From the NCBI RefSeq assembly GCF_004751985.1, contig NZ_CP038492.1, positions 2,480,001 to 2,544,000 on the forward strand: 64,000 nucleotides of DNA. Direction: 5' to 3'. Under the pieces are notes generated by a model. It did not search any database. It was not told where the DNA came from and worked only from the letters and a program-made list of their open reading frames with translations. Of this stretch, positions 1-9,428 are shown piece after piece. How positions within the stretch are numbered: position 1 is the first letter of the stretch; the number at the start of each line of letters is the position of its first letter. The translations under genes and the position numbers were made by a program. The DNA comes from Rhodophyticola sp. CCM32. GTDB taxonomy: Bacteria; Pseudomonadota; Alphaproteobacteria; Rhodobacterales; Rhodobacteraceae.

Positions 1-1
1 G

Positions 2-952
2 GAATTTTACCTGCCACTGAACGATATGGAACTGCGCGACACGCATATGTTCGTGGACCGCTATACCGTTGATGGCAATGTCTATGGCTATATCTATGGC
101 GCCAATGCCGAAGCGGTTGTCTATAATCGCAGCGCGTTTGAACGCGCGGGCATCGAAAGCGTCCCGACCACCCGCACCGAACTGTTTGCAGCCTGCGAAG
201 CGCTGAACGAGGCGGGGATCACCCCCTTCCAGATCAACATGGGTGCCGGTTGGCCCATGCAGCAATGGGACAAGGCCGCGCTGCTGTTTGCAGGCGATGG
301 CGGCTATTACGAAGACGCGCTGGCCAGTGCCACACCCTTCTCGCCCGATGAACCTTACGGGGAGTCGATTTCCTTTGTGCATGACCTGTTCGAGGCAGGC
401 TGCACCGAACGTGATTACACCGCCAATAACTGGGACCAGTCCAAGGCAATGCTGGGTGTCGGTGAGGCCGGAATGTGGTTCCTGGCCAACTGGTCGGTGC
501 CGCAGGCCATCGCCTCTGGTGAGGCACTGGGCATGGAAAATGTCTCGGACGATCTTGGCATGTTCCCCCTGCCGATTGATGACAGCGGCAGCCCCGCCGT
601 CCTGCTGAACCCCGACTGGGCGATTGGCGTCTCGGCCAATTCGGACAACCCGGAAACGGCAATGGCCTGGGTGGAGTTTCTGCTGACCCAGACCGATGTG
701 GCCAATGAGGCAGGGTTCATCCCCGGCGATACCCGGATCGAACCGACATTGCCGCAACTGGTCGAGCTGCTGGCACCGGAACCGCCGATCATCGAATCCG
801 AGACGCCAAGCTCTGCCTTCAAGCAGGCGATGGCAGATGCCCGTCTGGACTTCATGGCGGGCACCTATATCCGCGATCTTGTCCTGGCAGATGATTTTGC
901 AGCAGCCATCGCGGATGTGAATGCACGCTGGGACCGGGCAAACGGCAACTGA
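2..952 (+). CDS. Sugar ABC transporter substrate-binding protein, 5' partial
   Basis: Periplasmic solute-binding protein of a carbohydrate ABC importer (extracellular solute-binding family 1, MalE/UgpB-like). The frame is open from base 2, so the signal peptide and the first part of lobe I lie outside the window; about 316 residues remain of a usual 400-430. The family pattern is visible in the region 'TELFAACEALNEAGITPF' and in the C-terminal 'AMAWVEFLL' helix typical of this family. The internal ATG at 26 is not the real start. It heads the run of two permeases, YesL-like protein, ATPase, sulfatase, GH2 enzyme and LacI regulator on the same strand, so its ligand is probably the sugar released by, or the substrate of, those enzymes (inference). 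Confidence 0.9.
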   Translation, partial: EFYLPLNDMELRDTHMFVDRYTVDGNVYGYIYGANAEAVVYNRSAFERAGIESVPTTRTELFAACEALNEAGITPFQINMGAGWPMQQWDKAALLFAGDGGYYEDALASATPFSPDEPYGESISFVHDLFEAGCTERDYTANNWDQSKAMLGVGEAGMWFLANWSVPQAIASGEALGMENVSDDLGMFPLPIDDSGSPAVLLNPDWAIGVSANSDNPETAMAWVEFLLTQTDVANEAGFIPGDTRIEPTLPQLVELLAPEPPIIESETPSSAFKQAMADARLDFMAGTYIRDLVLADDFAAAIADVNARWDRANGN

Positions 953-961
953 CTCACTCAC

Positions 962-1026
962 GGGGGCGCGCCACGTGCCCCCCCCTGTGTCATCTCTGGC
1001 GGCATTGCGCCGTCGGGGGTGACACA
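962..1026 (+). promoter_or_regulatory. Two hairpins between binding-protein and permease genes
   Basis: Bases 962-982 fold as a nine-pair stem (one G-U pair) with a CCA loop. Bases 986-992 and 1020-1026 (TGTGTCA/TGACACA) enclose a second stem around 998-1012. Such structures after a binding-protein gene usually stabilise its mRNA and damp transcription into the permeases. No long T-run follows, so full termination is unlikely. Confidence 0.5.
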
Positions 1027-1073
1027 TCCACCGCCGCACCGAAAATTGCGATTTCCCTTGTCAGGAGCTGGTT

Positions 1074-1955
1074 ATGGGACCGTTAACTGCGCAGTCGCAG
1101 CGTCGGCTGGTTATTGTCGGCTTTCTGGTTGTGCCGCTGTCCATGCTGACGCTTTTCAGCCTCTACCCTTTTGTCCAGTTGATCTGGTATTCGATGACCG
1201 ATTGGGATGGGTTGTCGCGAAGCTCGAATTTCATCTGGTTTGAAAATTACCGGCGCATCTTCACCGAAGATCGCATTCTGCTCAGCCCGCTGATCAACTC
1301 TCTCTATTACTTCATTGGCTCGCTGATCCAACTGGCGATGGCGACCTATTTCGCGGTGATCCTGAACCGTGGCATGCCCGGGTCGAACATGTTCCGCATG
1401 TTGCTGTTCATGCCCTTCGTGCTGAACTCGGTCGCGGTGTCGATCATCTTCCGCGATTTTCTGCAGATCGAGGGCGGGCTTGACGCGCTGATGCATGTGG
1501 TGGGTCTGGGCGATTATACTCAGGAATGGGTGCAGAACCCGGCAATCGTGAAATGGTCGCTCGTCTTTGCCTCGATCTGGCGCTATCTGGGCTTTCAGCT
1601 TCTGATCACCTATGGCGCGCTTCAGGCCGTCCCCCAGGACCAGTACGAGGCCGCCCGGATCGAAGGCGCCGGTGAGTGGCAACAGTTCCGGTTCATCACC
1701 TTCCCGACCATTGCCCCGGTTCTGGGCCTTCAGATCATCCTGTCGACCGTTGGATCGCTTGAGGTGTTCGATGTGCCCTTCCTGATCACCGGCGGGGCCA
1801 ACGGCACAAAAACCTTCATCATGGCCACCCTTGAAGAGGCGTTCGAGTTTCGACGCGTCGGCATGGCCGCCGCCATGGCCATCATCCTGCTGAGCTTCGT
1901 GATGCTGGTGATCATCCTGCAACGCGCGCTGTTTGACCGGGGGGGCACGAAATGA
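1074..1955 (+). CDS. Sugar ABC transporter permease (MalF/UgpA type)
   Basis: Inner-membrane permease subunit of the carbohydrate importer, 293 residues, with about six hydrophobic segments. The cytoplasmic coupling loop (EAA motif) is visible as 'EAARIEGAGEWQQF' around residue 200, the site that docks on the ATPase. A Shine-Dalgarno-like CAGGAG lies just before the ATG at 1074. It overlaps the next permease gene by four bases (ATGA), which indicates translational coupling. Family assignment is secure; the substrate is inferred from the operon. Confidence 0.93.
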   Translation: MGPLTAQSQRRLVIVGFLVVPLSMLTLFSLYPFVQLIWYSMTDWDGLSRSSNFIWFENYRRIFTEDRILLSPLINSLYYFIGSLIQLAMATYFAVILNRGMPGSNMFRMLLFMPFVLNSVAVSIIFRDFLQIEGGLDALMHVVGLGDYTQEWVQNPAIVKWSLVFASIWRYLGFQLLITYGALQAVPQDQYEAARIEGAGEWQQFRFITFPTIAPVLGLQIILSTVGSLEVFDVPFLITGGANGTKTFIMATLEEAFEFRRVGMAAAMAIILLSFVMLVIILQRALFDRGGTK

Positions 1956-2857
1956 CCGCCGAAAGCACCACCACGCCCCCGGTCGCAAATACGGGCCGGC
2001 ACAATCGGCTGCGCCGGAAACTGACGCCGCAAAAACTGTTCTGGAACGGGTTTCATTACCTGTTCCTGACCCTCGCCTCCTTCATTGTGGTCGCCCCGCT
2101 CTACATCGCTTTCATCAGTTCTTTCAAAACGCCGATAGAAATGCTGAGGGGCGAAAAGACCGACTGGCCGGAAAATTTCGGCAGTCTCACAAATTATTGG
2201 GAATTCTTTGACCGCGCGATGGTGGGAACGGCATTTTACAACACGGTGTTTGTGGTGACCGTGTCACTGGTGATCGTGACGCTGATCGGCACCATGGTGG
2301 CCTATGTGGTTGACCGGTTTCGCTTTCCCGGGCGGCGGCTGATCCTGCTGGCCTATGTCGTGGTGATGGCAGTGCCGCATATCACCACACAGGTTTCCCT
2401 GTATCAGGTGATCCTGACGCTTGGCCTGGTGAACAGCAAATGGGCACTGATCGTGCTCTATTCCGGGGCGGATATCGTATCGCTTTATATCTTCATCGTG
2501 TTTCTTGGGTCGATCAGCCGCGAGGTTGATGAAAGCGCCCGGATCGAAGGGGCAAACTATTTCCAGATCTACTGGAAGATCATTCTGCCACTGATGACGC
2601 CCGCGATCTCGACCGTGGTGATCCTGCGCACGATCCACATCTATAACGATTTCATCCTGCCCTATCTCTACACCCCAAGGGTCGAGGATTCGACCGTCTC
2701 GATGCTGCTTTACCGGGCGAATGACATGATGTCCTCGACCACCGAGGCGATCCTGATGGCCGGGATCATGATCGTGATCGCGCCCACATTGATCGCCTTC
2801 CTGCTGCTGCAACGGCAAATCGTGTCCGGCATGATGCGCGGCGCGGTGAAAGGGTAA
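1952..2857 (+). CDS. Sugar ABC transporter permease (MalG/UgpE type)
   Basis: Second permease subunit, 301 residues, with six predicted membrane spans after a cytoplasmic N-terminal stretch of about 35 residues. The EAA-type coupling loop reads 'ESARIEGANYFQIYWKI' near residue 195. The start overlaps the stop of the preceding permease by four bases. It pairs with that permease to form the translocation channel for the binding protein encoded upstream. Nothing unusual was seen. Confidence 0.93.
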   Translation: MTAESTTTPPVANTGRHNRLRRKLTPQKLFWNGFHYLFLTLASFIVVAPLYIAFISSFKTPIEMLRGEKTDWPENFGSLTNYWEFFDRAMVGTAFYNTVFVVTVSLVIVTLIGTMVAYVVDRFRFPGRRLILLAYVVVMAVPHITTQVSLYQVILTLGLVNSKWALIVLYSGADIVSLYIFIVFLGSISREVDESARIEGANYFQIYWKIILPLMTPAISTVVILRTIHIYNDFILPYLYTPRVEDSTVSMLLYRANDMMSSTTEAILMAGIMIVIAPTLIAFLLLQRQIVSGMMRGAVKG

Positions 2858-2858
2858 G

Positions 2859-3461
2859 ATGATGCAGGGATTTGTTGTTCTTTTCACCACACGCATCTGG
2901 CAGATGACGGCGATCAATCTGGTCACCATCGGGCTGGCTCTGGCGGGGCTTGGGCTGTTCGGTTTCGCCCCCGCCCTGGCGGCCTGCCTCTGGGCCACCC
3001 GCCGGATAGAGGATGAAACGGTCGCGCAGATCGTGCCCGGCATGTGGCGCGAATACCGGCGGGAGTTTCTGACCCTGAATGCCTTTGCCCTGCCCCATTA
3101 CATCGCGTTCGCAGTGATCGGTGCACTTCTGGCCATGATCACCGGGATCGCCACCAGCCTGCTGCTGACAGCCCTTGTCTTTGTCGCGCTCAGCCTGCTG
3201 GCGGGCATCGTGGTCAAATCCTGCCTGTCGGGCGGGATTGCCGACACATTCGTCAATGCGAAATGGGCGATGGCGCTGGCCCCGTACCGGTTGCTGCTGT
3301 CTCTGGCGGTTCTGCCGGTGCTGATCCTTGTCACGGCCTGGCAGCCCTTGGTGGGTCTTTATTTCGGCCTGTCGGCCTGGGCCGTTCTGATCAGCGGCTT
3401 TGTCATTCCCGGCATAGAAGCCGGATTTCCCAATGCTTCAGAGAAGGAGGCCCTGTCGTGA
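2859..3461 (+). CDS. YesL/DUF624-like membrane protein
   Basis: Small integral membrane protein of 200 residues with about five hydrophobic segments. It begins one base after the stop of the second permease and ends inside the start of the ATPase gene (GTGA overlap). The arrangement (N-terminal pair of membrane segments, a polar stretch around 'MWREYRREFLTLNAFALPHY', then three more segments) matches YesL-type proteins, which often accompany carbohydrate ABC importers of the MalFG class. Their molecular role is not established. The family call is by pattern only, so it is moderate. Confidence 0.6.
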   Translation: MMQGFVVLFTTRIWQMTAINLVTIGLALAGLGLFGFAPALAACLWATRRIEDETVAQIVPGMWREYRREFLTLNAFALPHYIAFAVIGALLAMITGIATSLLLTALVFVALSLLAGIVVKSCLSGGIADTFVNAKWAMALAPYRLLLSLAVLPVLILVTAWQPLVGLYFGLSAWAVLISGFVIPGIEAGFPNASEKEALS

Positions 3462-4549
3462 GTGGCGGATTGCAACTGAAGAATGTCTCCAAATCCTTCG
3501 GCGCGCTCACCGTGCTGAACGATATCAATATCACGGTTGAAACCGGTGAGTTTCTTGTGCTTCTGGGGGAATCCGGCTGCGGGAAATCCACGCTTCTGCG
3601 GTTGATCTCGGGCCTGGAAGAGGATCACGAGGGGGCCATCGAGATCGGCGGCCGGGATGTCACCCATCTGGACCCCAAAAACCGCGATCTGGCGATGGTG
3701 TTCCAATCCTACGCGCTGTACCCGCATATGAGCGTTTTCGACAATATCGCCTTCGGCATGCGCATCCGCAAATCCGCGCGCGCGGATATCAAGACCGAGG
3801 TCGAACGCGTCGCGCAGGTTCTGAAGCTTGAGGATTACCTGCAACGCAAACCCGCGCAATTATCCGGCGGTCAGCGCCAGCGGGTTGCCATCGGCCGGGC
3901 CATGGTGCGCAACCCGCAGCTTTTCCTGTTTGATGAACCCCTGTCGAACCTTGATGCCAAGCTGCGCACCGAGATGCGGACCGAGTTGAAACGCATCCAC
4001 AAGACGCTGAATGCCACCATCGCCTATGTGACCCATGATCAGGTCGAGGCGATGACCCTGGCCGACAAGATCGTGCTGCTGAACAAGGGCAGGATCGAAC
4101 AGTTGGGCACCCCGGAGGAGCTTTACCTGCACCCCGACACCCTGTTCGCCGCGCAGTTCATCGGCTCGCCCGAGATCAATGCGCTGGACGTGACCATCGC
4201 CACCAATGCGGAGGGTTTCGTGGCGCATTTCGGCGATATGGAGCTGCCGCTGCCGGCCTCTGTCGCCCGCGGCAAGGTGCAGGACGGTCAGCGCGCGACC
4301 CTGGCGATCCGGCCGGAAAACTTGTCTCTGGCGGCGGAAGGCGCCACCGGCACTGTCACCGGGCCGCATTCGCTGGAATTCTGTGAACCGATCGGCTCTG
4401 AAACCTCAATGGTGATCGACATTGCCGGCACCCATGTGCGGATGCGTGAACCCGGGCTGCTGAAACTGGCAACCGGCAGCAACCATAATGTGATCTGGGA
4501 TCTGGCGGCGGCGCATCTGTTCGACCCCGACAGCGGCAGGCATCTGTAA
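3458..4549 (+). CDS. Sugar ABC transporter ATP-binding protein (UgpC/MsmX type)
   Basis: ATPase subunit energising the carbohydrate importer, 363 residues. Walker A 'GESGCGKST' is at residues 38-46, the ABC signature 'LSGGQRQR' begins at residue 135, and Walker B 'LFLFDEPLSNLD' follows. The C-terminal third is the OB-type regulatory (TOBE/MalK-like) domain found in multi-substrate ATPases. I chose the GTG at 3458 because a strong AAGGAGG lies at 3444-3450 and it gives the normal N-terminus; a longer upstream extension in this frame runs antisense-like through the preceding gene. It overlaps that gene by four bases. Confidence 0.93.
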   Translation: MSGGLQLKNVSKSFGALTVLNDINITVETGEFLVLLGESGCGKSTLLRLISGLEEDHEGAIEIGGRDVTHLDPKNRDLAMVFQSYALYPHMSVFDNIAFGMRIRKSARADIKTEVERVAQVLKLEDYLQRKPAQLSGGQRQRVAIGRAMVRNPQLFLFDEPLSNLDAKLRTEMRTELKRIHKTLNATIAYVTHDQVEAMTLADKIVLLNKGRIEQLGTPEELYLHPDTLFAAQFIGSPEINALDVTIATNAEGFVAHFGDMELPLPASVARGKVQDGQRATLAIRPENLSLAAEGATGTVTGPHSLEFCEPIGSETSMVIDIAGTHVRMREPGLLKLATGSNHNVIWDLAAAHLFDPDSGRHL

Positions 4550-5926
4550 ATGGCGACCCGCCCCAATATCATCCTGATCACCTCGGATCAGCTGCGCCCG
4601 TTCGAGCTTGGATGCTATGGCGGTACGCAGGTGGCCACGCCGAATATCGACCGGCTGGCGGCCCGGGGCGCGATGTGGGATCTGGCGATCACCAATTTCC
4701 CGGTCTGCATGGCCGCGCGATCCGTGCTGATCTCGGGGCAGCACAACCGGACAGCCACGGGCGGCAAGACCAATGTGGCCTATGACGGGCGGCAGGGCGA
4801 TTTCAACATGCCCGAATACCCCTATCCCAAACGCCCGCATCTGCCCCATAAAACGCTGGCCGAGATCCTTCGGGACAGCGGCTATGAAACCAGTGTGATC
4901 GGCAAATGGCATATCCATTCCTGGCCTCATGAAATCGGCTTTGACCATTATCTGATCCCGCGTGTACATCATGCCCATTCCGCGCAGATCTATTCCCGCG
5001 ATGGCGGGCCGGAATTCGCACCCGACGGGTTCAGCGTCGCGTTCGAGGCAGAGGAGGCGGTGACCTATCTGAAAGGCAAGACGGACAGCACGCAGCCGTT
5101 TTTCCTCTATCACAACATCTCTCCGCCCCATTGCCCGGTTGCGGATATGCCCGACGAATATCTGCATATGTACGACCCGGACCATGTTGCCCTGCGGGAA
5201 AACACCGATGAGGACCGGATCGAGAACAAGGATTACTGGTACAAGGTCTATCGTTGGGATTTCCGGTACTATTCCTTCCGCCTGCCGCACACGATGGACC
5301 TGCCGCAGGGTTATGACCTGCGGGCTCTGGCTGCGGAATATTACGGGGCGGTCACCTGGATGGACAGCGCCGTGGGCCGTATTCTGGATGCGGTGCGCGA
5401 TGCGGGTCTCGAAGACGACACGCTGATCGTGTTCACCTCGGATCACGGGGAAAATCTGGGCAGTCACGGGCTGGTCCAGAAGGGCACCGAGAATGACGAA
5501 AGCCTGCGCATCCCGCTGGTCATGGCCGGGCCGGGCGTGGTGCCGGGCCATCGGGTGACGGGTGCGGTCGCCTCGCTGGTCGATCTGGCCCCCAGCTTTC
5601 TGGAGGCCGCCGGGCAACCCGCGCCCGACCATATGCATGGCGCCTCGCTTATGGCCGAGGCAGGTGGCGCGGCTGATACCGGACGCACCGCATTTTTTCA
5701 GACCGTTCGCGGTGTGGGCCTGCGCAGCCCCGCCCAGACAGTCTATGCGCCCCTGTCCGATGACCGCCGGATCAGCGCGGCACCGGTCACTGTCTACGAC
5801 AACATCAATGATCCCTTTCAATATCAGAACCTCGCCCCCGACGGGAAGGATCAGGCCCTGTGGCACTCGCTGCTGGCGCAGGACGCTACCTTTCCGTGGA
5901 GCCATTTGGAGGACGACCCAAGATGA
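4550..5926 (+). CDS. Type I sulfatase (formylglycine-dependent)
   Basis: Sulfatase of the alkaline-phosphatase-like superfamily, 458 residues, hydrolysing a sulfate ester. The maturation/catalytic motif is C53-M-A-A-R57, whose cysteine is normally oxidised to formylglycine. Metal-site residues include D13 in 'TSDQ' and D298-H299 in 'SDHGENLGSHG'. No signal peptide is evident, suggesting cytoplasmic action on an imported sulfated sugar. It starts immediately after the ATPase stop and overlaps the GH2 gene by four bases (ATGA). Pairing with a beta-mannosidase-like enzyme suggests desulfation of a sulfated mannoside before glycoside cleavage (inference). No formylglycine-generating enzyme is in the window. 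Confidence 0.92.
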   Translation: MATRPNIILITSDQLRPFELGCYGGTQVATPNIDRLAARGAMWDLAITNFPVCMAARSVLISGQHNRTATGGKTNVAYDGRQGDFNMPEYPYPKRPHLPHKTLAEILRDSGYETSVIGKWHIHSWPHEIGFDHYLIPRVHHAHSAQIYSRDGGPEFAPDGFSVAFEAEEAVTYLKGKTDSTQPFFLYHNISPPHCPVADMPDEYLHMYDPDHVALRENTDEDRIENKDYWYKVYRWDFRYYSFRLPHTMDLPQGYDLRALAAEYYGAVTWMDSAVGRILDAVRDAGLEDDTLIVFTSDHGENLGSHGLVQKGTENDESLRIPLVMAGPGVVPGHRVTGAVASLVDLAPSFLEAAGQPAPDHMHGASLMAEAGGAADTGRTAFFQTVRGVGLRSPAQTVYAPLSDDRRISAAPVTVYDNINDPFQYQNLAPDGKDQALWHSLLAQDATFPWSHLEDDPR

Positions 5927-8373
5927 CCCATTTGAGCACAACAATGACCCCCGGCACCCTGTTGAACGAGGGCTGGACAATTACCCAGGTCAATGGCGCC
6001 GCATCGGCTCCGATGCCGGTGCCCGGCGATGTGCATTCCGCCCTGCTGGAGGCCGGGCTGATCCCCGACCCGTATTGGCGTGACACCGAACGCAGCCTGG
6101 ACTGGGTTCACGAAAGCAGCTGGCAGGCCGAAACCCGGTTCGATGCCGCCCCCGAAGCGGGCGCGCGCTATACGATCAGTTTCGCAAGCGTGGATTGCCA
6201 TGCCATCGTCGCCCTGAACGGGGTTGAGATCGGCCGCTGCACCAGCCAGTTCCTGCGGTGGGATTTTGACGCGACCGAGGCCCTGAAACCCGGGGAAAAC
6301 ACCCTGACGGTCACCTTCCTTTCAAACAGCGCCATCGCGCTGGAAAAGGCTGCGGCTTCGGCCTTTCCGATCCCCTATGTCGCCCATAACAACCCGATTG
6401 CGCAGTATAATTTCCTGCGCAAGGCGCAATGCCATGCGGGCTGGGACTGGAATATCGCCCTGTCCCCGCTTGGTCTTTACGGCGATGTCATATTGCGCCG
6501 GACCGACACGCTGCGCTTTGATGATGCGCTGATCCGCCAGCAGCATGCAGACAGCGCTGTAACGCTTGAGGTTGATCTGGTCTTCAGCGCCTCCCTGCCG
6601 ACCGATGCCGAACTGGAACTGTCCATCGACGGCCAGACCATCACCGATGTGGTGGCCGCCTATCCGGGCGAAAACCGCGCCCGGCTGTCGGTCACGATCA
6701 ACAATCCCCGACTCTGGTGGCCTGTGGGTCATGGGGAACAGGCGCAATATGATCTGATCCTGCGTGTCGGGGCCGAGACACGGCACAAAACCATCGGCCT
6801 GCGCGAGGTGGTACTGGACACTTCGGAAGACGAGATTGGCAACCGCTTTGCCTTCCGCATCAACGGGCGGGAGGTTTTCATGCGCGGGGCCAACTGGATC
6901 CCGGCCGACGCCCTGCCCCAGCGCGGCACGCCCGAGGCGGTGCGCGACCTTCTGCAATCTGCGGTGGATGCCAATATGAACATGCTCCGCATCTGGGGCG
7001 GTGGCCAGTATGAGGCCGACTGGTTCTATGAGATGTGCAGCGAGATGGGTATCCTGATCTGGCAGGATTTCATGTTCGCCTGCAATCTCTACCCATCCCA
7101 TGACCGGGCCTGGCTTGATCTGGTGCGCCTTGAGGCCCGCCAGCAGATCCGGCGCCTGTCTGCCCATGCCTGTCTTGCAATCTGGTGCGGTGACAATGAA
7201 CTGATCGGTGCCCTTGGCTGGTTTGAGGAACCGATGAACGACCGGGATCGGTATCTGGCCATGTATGACCGGCTGAACCATGCCCTGGAAGAGGCGGTTG
7301 AGGATGAGGCACCCAGCACACCGTTCTGGCCCTCTTCCCCTTCCATGGGACGGCTGAATTACGGCGATGCCTGGCACCGCGACACATCGGGCGACATGCA
7401 TTTCTGGTCGGTCTGGCACGAGGCGAAGGATTTTGAACATTACCGCACGGTCCGCCCGCGCTTTTGTTCGGAATTCGGGTTCCAGTCCTTTCCCTCGATG
7501 AAATGCGTCGAAAGCTTTGCCGAACCCAAAGACCGCAATGTTTCGTCCAAAGTGATGGAGGTGCATCAGCGCAATGTCGGCGGCAATGCGCGGATCGTGG
7601 AAACCCTGCAACGCTATTTCACCTTCCCCGAAAGCTTTGCCGATATGGTCTATCTCAGCCAGATCGGGCAGGCGCTGGCGATGAAAACCTCGATCGAGTT
7701 CTGGCGCGCCAACAAACCCCGCTGCATGGGCACGCTGTACTGGCAGCTCAATGACACATGGCCGGTGGCAAGCTGGGCCAGCCTGGAATATGGCGGCGGC
7801 TGGAAAGCCACCCATTATCTGGCGCGCAAATTCTTCAACCCGGTCATGGTCACCGCGCAGCCGGACGAGGAAACCGGCGATATCGTTCTGTTTGCGGTCA
7901 ATGACACGCCCGGCCCGGTTTCGCTGACCATCGGGCTGCGCTCGGTCGAGATGGGCGGTGCGATGGAAACGCTGGATACGGTCTCGGCGGTCTGCCCGCC
8001 GGACCACAGCGTCGAGGTGGCGCGGGTCACTGCCGACCGTTTGGGCGAGGACAGTTTCCTGTTCTTCTCCTGGGTCGATACCGAGCGGAAATATATCGGC
8101 GAAAATGACTATCTGCCGAAACGCCCCAAGGATTACGCCCTGGCGGAACCCACCATCACTGTCGATCTGGCAACCGAAGACGGCGAAACCACGGTCACTT
8201 TGACCAGTGACACACCTGTCTTTTACGTCACCTATGATCATGGCGGGGAAGCCGTTTATGATGACAATTGCTTCACATTGCTGCCGGGCCTGCCGAAAAC
8301 CATCAAACGGCTCCGCTCTCGCGGGGCTGCGCCATCGGATCAGCCTGCCGGGGTCAGCTATCTGAAAGGATAG
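5923..8373 (+). CDS. Glycoside hydrolase family 2, beta-mannosidase-like
   Basis: Exo-acting glycosidase of 816 residues. Domain order is the GH2 sugar-binding beta-sandwich, an immunoglobulin-like domain and the TIM barrel. Beta-mannosidase hallmarks are visible: 'WGGGQYEADWFYEMC', the acid/base glutamate E426 in 'WCGDNE', and the nucleophile E517 in 'FCSEFGFQSFPS'. No signal peptide is apparent, so it probably acts in the cytoplasm on imported oligosaccharide. The ATG at 5923 is preferred over an upstream in-frame start because GGAGG lies at 5908-5912 and it overlaps the sulfatase stop by four bases. Specificity for mannose rests on family resemblance alone. Confidence 0.9.
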   Translation: MTHLSTTMTPGTLLNEGWTITQVNGAASAPMPVPGDVHSALLEAGLIPDPYWRDTERSLDWVHESSWQAETRFDAAPEAGARYTISFASVDCHAIVALNGVEIGRCTSQFLRWDFDATEALKPGENTLTVTFLSNSAIALEKAAASAFPIPYVAHNNPIAQYNFLRKAQCHAGWDWNIALSPLGLYGDVILRRTDTLRFDDALIRQQHADSAVTLEVDLVFSASLPTDAELELSIDGQTITDVVAAYPGENRARLSVTINNPRLWWPVGHGEQAQYDLILRVGAETRHKTIGLREVVLDTSEDEIGNRFAFRINGREVFMRGANWIPADALPQRGTPEAVRDLLQSAVDANMNMLRIWGGGQYEADWFYEMCSEMGILIWQDFMFACNLYPSHDRAWLDLVRLEARQQIRRLSAHACLAIWCGDNELIGALGWFEEPMNDRDRYLAMYDRLNHALEEAVEDEAPSTPFWPSSPSMGRLNYGDAWHRDTSGDMHFWSVWHEAKDFEHYRTVRPRFCSEFGFQSFPSMKCVESFAEPKDRNVSSKVMEVHQRNVGGNARIVETLQRYFTFPESFADMVYLSQIGQALAMKTSIEFWRANKPRCMGTLYWQLNDTWPVASWASLEYGGGWKATHYLARKFFNPVMVTAQPDEETGDIVLFAVNDTPGPVSLTIGLRSVEMGGAMETLDTVSAVCPPDHSVEVARVTADRLGEDSFLFFSWVDTERKYIGENDYLPKRPKDYALAEPTITVDLATEDGETTVTLTSDTPVFYVTYDHGGEAVYDDNCFTLLPGLPKTIKRLRSRGAAPSDQPAGVSYLKG

Positions 8374-8387
8374 GAAGGAGGTCACCC

Positions 8388-9428
8388 GTGCCCAAACCAC
8401 AGCCAAGCGACGGGGGCCCGGTGACGCTCAGAACAATTGCGGACCATCTGGGCGTTTCGGTCACAACCGTCACCCGCGCGCTGAAAGGCGGGGAACGGAT
8501 TGGCGCCGATACCGTTGAGAAGGTGAAGAAAACCGCCGAGGAACTGGGCTATGTGCGCAATCTGGACGGGGTCAAGCTGCGCACCGGCCAGACCTTTGTT
8601 GCGCTGACCTTCCTCAGCTTCTCCTCGGAGGAAGAGATCGGCGATTCCGGCTCTGTCGGGTTGCTGAACGGCATCCATCAGCGCTTTGCGGGAACCGAAT
8701 ATTCGGTGCGGGCGGTCCCGGTCACCACGGATGAAATCGGGCTGGACCGGGTGCAACAGGTGGTGAAGGGACGCAATGCCGATGGCATTATCCTTGATCA
8801 CACAAGACCCAGGGATGAACGGGTGCAATTCCTGCTGGAACAAAACGTACCCTTCGTGACATTCGGCCGGACCGACCTGCCGCAACCGCATGCCTATTTC
8901 GATCTCGACAATGAATATGCCGCCTATCAGGGCACCAAATCGCTGATTGATCAGGGCTATGGGCGCGTTGCGATGCTGGATGCCGATCTGCGCTATTCCT
9001 TTGTCGGCCAGCGGCTCAAAGGATACCGGCGCGCCTTGTTCGAGGCCGGCATTGCCTATGATCCTGCACTTGTCCGGCATATCGACCTGTCAGCGCCTGT
9101 CGCCCGGAATACGGCAATTGACCTGATCGGTGCGAAGGCCGATGCCTTTGTCTGTGTGAACGAACTGGTCTTTCTGGGCGCGCGGGCCGGTGTGCGCCAG
9201 GCCCTCGGCCCTGCGGGCGACAGTCTTGGTTTCTCGCTTCGCACGGGCACCAATATCGGCAATTATATCGGCACCCCGCTGAACACCTCTTACTATTCCC
9301 GGTCTGACGCGGGCTGGAACCTTGCCGATCTGCTGCTGAAACGCCTGGACGGGGCCGACGTGTCAGACTGTCAGCGCATCTGCAAAACCGAACTGCGCGT
9401 AAGCGAGGGGCAAACCCTTCTTGGATGA
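8388..9428 (+). CDS. LacI-family transcriptional regulator
   Basis: Ligand-responsive repressor or activator, 346 residues. The N-terminal LacI helix-turn-helix is 'IADHLGVSVTTVTRALKGG', with the hinge helix following, then a periplasmic-binding-protein-like sensor domain. GTG at 8388 is chosen because AAGGAGG lies at 8375-8381 and the HTH then starts near residue 12. It is the last gene of the sulfatase/GH2/ABC operon, so it probably controls that operon in response to its sugar. Its operator would be upstream of the first gene, outside the window. Confidence 0.92.
   Translation: MPKPQPSDGGPVTLRTIADHLGVSVTTVTRALKGGERIGADTVEKVKKTAEELGYVRNLDGVKLRTGQTFVALTFLSFSSEEEIGDSGSVGLLNGIHQRFAGTEYSVRAVPVTTDEIGLDRVQQVVKGRNADGIILDHTRPRDERVQFLLEQNVPFVTFGRTDLPQPHAYFDLDNEYAAYQGTKSLIDQGYGRVAMLDADLRYSFVGQRLKGYRRALFEAGIAYDPALVRHIDLSAPVARNTAIDLIGAKADAFVCVNELVFLGARAGVRQALGPAGDSLGFSLRTGTNIGNYIGTPLNTSYYSRSDAGWNLADLLLKRLDGADVSDCQRICKTELRVSEGQTLLG

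Noticed and set aside
4406..5980. A 524-codon open frame on the minus strand
   Set aside because: Antisense to the sulfatase gene; no domain or ribosome site.
6322..8406. A 694-codon open frame on the minus strand
   Set aside because: Antisense to the GH2 gene, whose catalytic motifs are clear; the frame has no recognisable motifs.
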